In this document: piece by piece, positions 63,438 through 64,000 of the stretch
Layout: the number at the start of each line of letters is the position of its first letter
Numbering within the stretch: position 1 is the first letter of the stretch
DNA from: Erpobdella octoculata
Lineage: Eukaryota; Annelida; Clitellata; Hirudinida; Erpobdellidae
Direction of reading: 5' to 3'
Length of the DNA: 64,000 bases
NCBI GenBank assembly: GCA_963978895.1
Contig: OZ022244.1
Location: 7,965,105 to 8,029,104 of the forward strand
The notes under the pieces: model-generated
What the model was told of the DNA's origin: nothing
The model's input: the letters and a program-made list of their open reading frames with translations, nothing else
Databases searched by the model: none
Made by a program: the position numbers and the translations under genes

Positions 63438-64000
63438 ATGAATGAGGACGAAGATCCTGTGTCGAGAAAACGGCGTCTAGCTAAAGAAAGGCAACAGAGA
63501 TTTCGCGCAAGACAAACTCCACAATCAAAAGCAAAAATTCGAGTTTTAGATGCTCATCAACAATGCACTGCACAAATGTCTGTTGAGGAATTGCAAATTT
63601 TTCATGCTTCTCATGCCGCATCACAACAACGTTATGTCTATCGACTTACTCCTCAACATCTAGAAGCTCTTCACACTTCCAATGCCGCCTCACAACGTCA
63701 TCGAATTGAGCAAATGTCTCCCCATGAATTGCAGTTACATCGAGAAACCAATGCTGCCTCGCAACGCCATCGAGTTTTGCAAATGTCTCCCAATGAATTG
63801 CAGCTACATCGAGCTGCTAATGTGATCTCCCAACGTTTAGCACGAGATCGTGTGGGTGAGGCAGTTCGTAACGAAGCAATTAACTTCAACGAAACTCAAT
63901 TCGATCAACATGATTGTGGTGAATTTGATGTTTTATGTACTTCATGTCGATCAAGAAATTTTGCTGCAGAGCAACCATCAGATGGACTATTCACTTCATG
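63438..64000 (+). CDS. Helitron D N-terminal protein with 23-residue repeats (runs off window)
   Basis: Frame open from ATG 63438 to the window end (187 codons and continuing). Starts MNEDEDPVSRKRRLAKERQQ (basic), then four units of about 23 residues, such as QMSVEELQIFHASHAASQQ, LTPQHLEALHTSNAASQRH, QMSPHELQLHRETNAASQ and QMSPNELQLHRAANVISQ. A region with NEAINFNETQFDQHDCGEFD and CTSCRSRNFAAEQ follows (CxxC and further Cys/His). The 23-residue period resembles STPR (score-and-three peptide repeat) DNA-binding domains; that match is an inference from period and polarity. Helitron C has a broken paralogue with five units. The Rep and helicase parts would lie beyond the window. Confidence 0.75.
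   Translation, partial: MNEDEDPVSRKRRLAKERQQRFRARQTPQSKAKIRVLDAHQQCTAQMSVEELQIFHASHAASQQRYVYRLTPQHLEALHTSNAASQRHRIEQMSPHELQLHRETNAASQRHRVLQMSPNELQLHRAANVISQRLARDRVGEAVRNEAINFNETQFDQHDCGEFDVLCTSCRSRNFAAEQPSDGLFTS

Overview
The window is eukaryotic, AT-rich, intron-less in appearance and built almost entirely from transposable elements (TEs) and the microsatellites they seed; I found no convincing host gene. The mix (L2/CR1-type LINEs, Ty3/Gypsy elements, Helitrons with Pif1-type helicase, hAT and P/THAP DNA transposons, Penelope-like pieces, 5S-rRNA-derived repeats) indicates an invertebrate animal. The 5S fragments look protostome-like, but the species cannot be named from this sequence.

Left part (1-31 kb). 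An L2-type LINE (about 1.6-9.66 kb) is split by a Ty3/Gypsy element (3690-8304) with 171-bp LTRs and a GACAT target duplication. It abuts a second LINE on the minus strand (ORF1 11.6-12.2 kb, endonuclease 10.2-10.5 kb) that is broken by an 873-bp foldback element and a 517-bp MITE. Then come 5S-rRNA-derived repeats, a 221-bp mini-Helitron, a decayed Gypsy (16.3-18.8 kb), a decayed Helitron Rep/helicase gene (19.0-21.7 kb), a Penelope-like fragment carrying a hammerhead-ribozyme-like motif (22.4 kb, minus), a 5'-truncated LINE with an open 410-aa reverse transcriptase frame (23.9-25.1 kb, minus), and long stretches with no recognisable gene.

Middle (31-50.5 kb). A Gypsy integrase remnant (31.4-32.8 kb) lies next to a decayed copy of an unusual LTR element whose only protein is a SAP-domain, highly acidic polypeptide (32.8-34.4 kb, running into a 200-bp assembly gap). 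A second copy at 48480-50447 is complete: two identical 190-bp LTRs, primer site, polypurine tract and one 504-codon open frame. Between them lie LINE and Helitron remnants, two Helitron 3' ends facing each other across one (TA)n array, a Helitron helicase gene (44.2-45.9 kb, minus), a 1.29-kb hAT-like element, and a second Penelope-like fragment with a degenerate hammerhead fold.

Right part (50.5-64 kb). A 5.48-kb hAT-like element (50549-56031) contains a nested hAT MITE and a nested THAP-encoding, P-like element, each with its target duplication. A 5'-truncated non-LTR reverse transcriptase of an unusual lineage follows (56.7-58.6 kb, minus), then a 2.9-kb element with 46-bp inverted repeats holding an L2 LINE whose 3' tail has become a 765-bp nearly pure (ATTCT)n array. 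The window ends in the 5' end of a Helitron that is split by another hAT element and encodes an N-terminal protein with 23-residue repeats.

The organising themes are: (i) (AT)n arrays as shared landing sites for Helitrons, hATs, Penelope-like and SAP-LTR elements; (ii) LINE 3' tails as seeds of microsatellites; (iii) a Helitron-borne GC-rich ~12-bp minisatellite that recurs at breakpoints inside other elements' genes.
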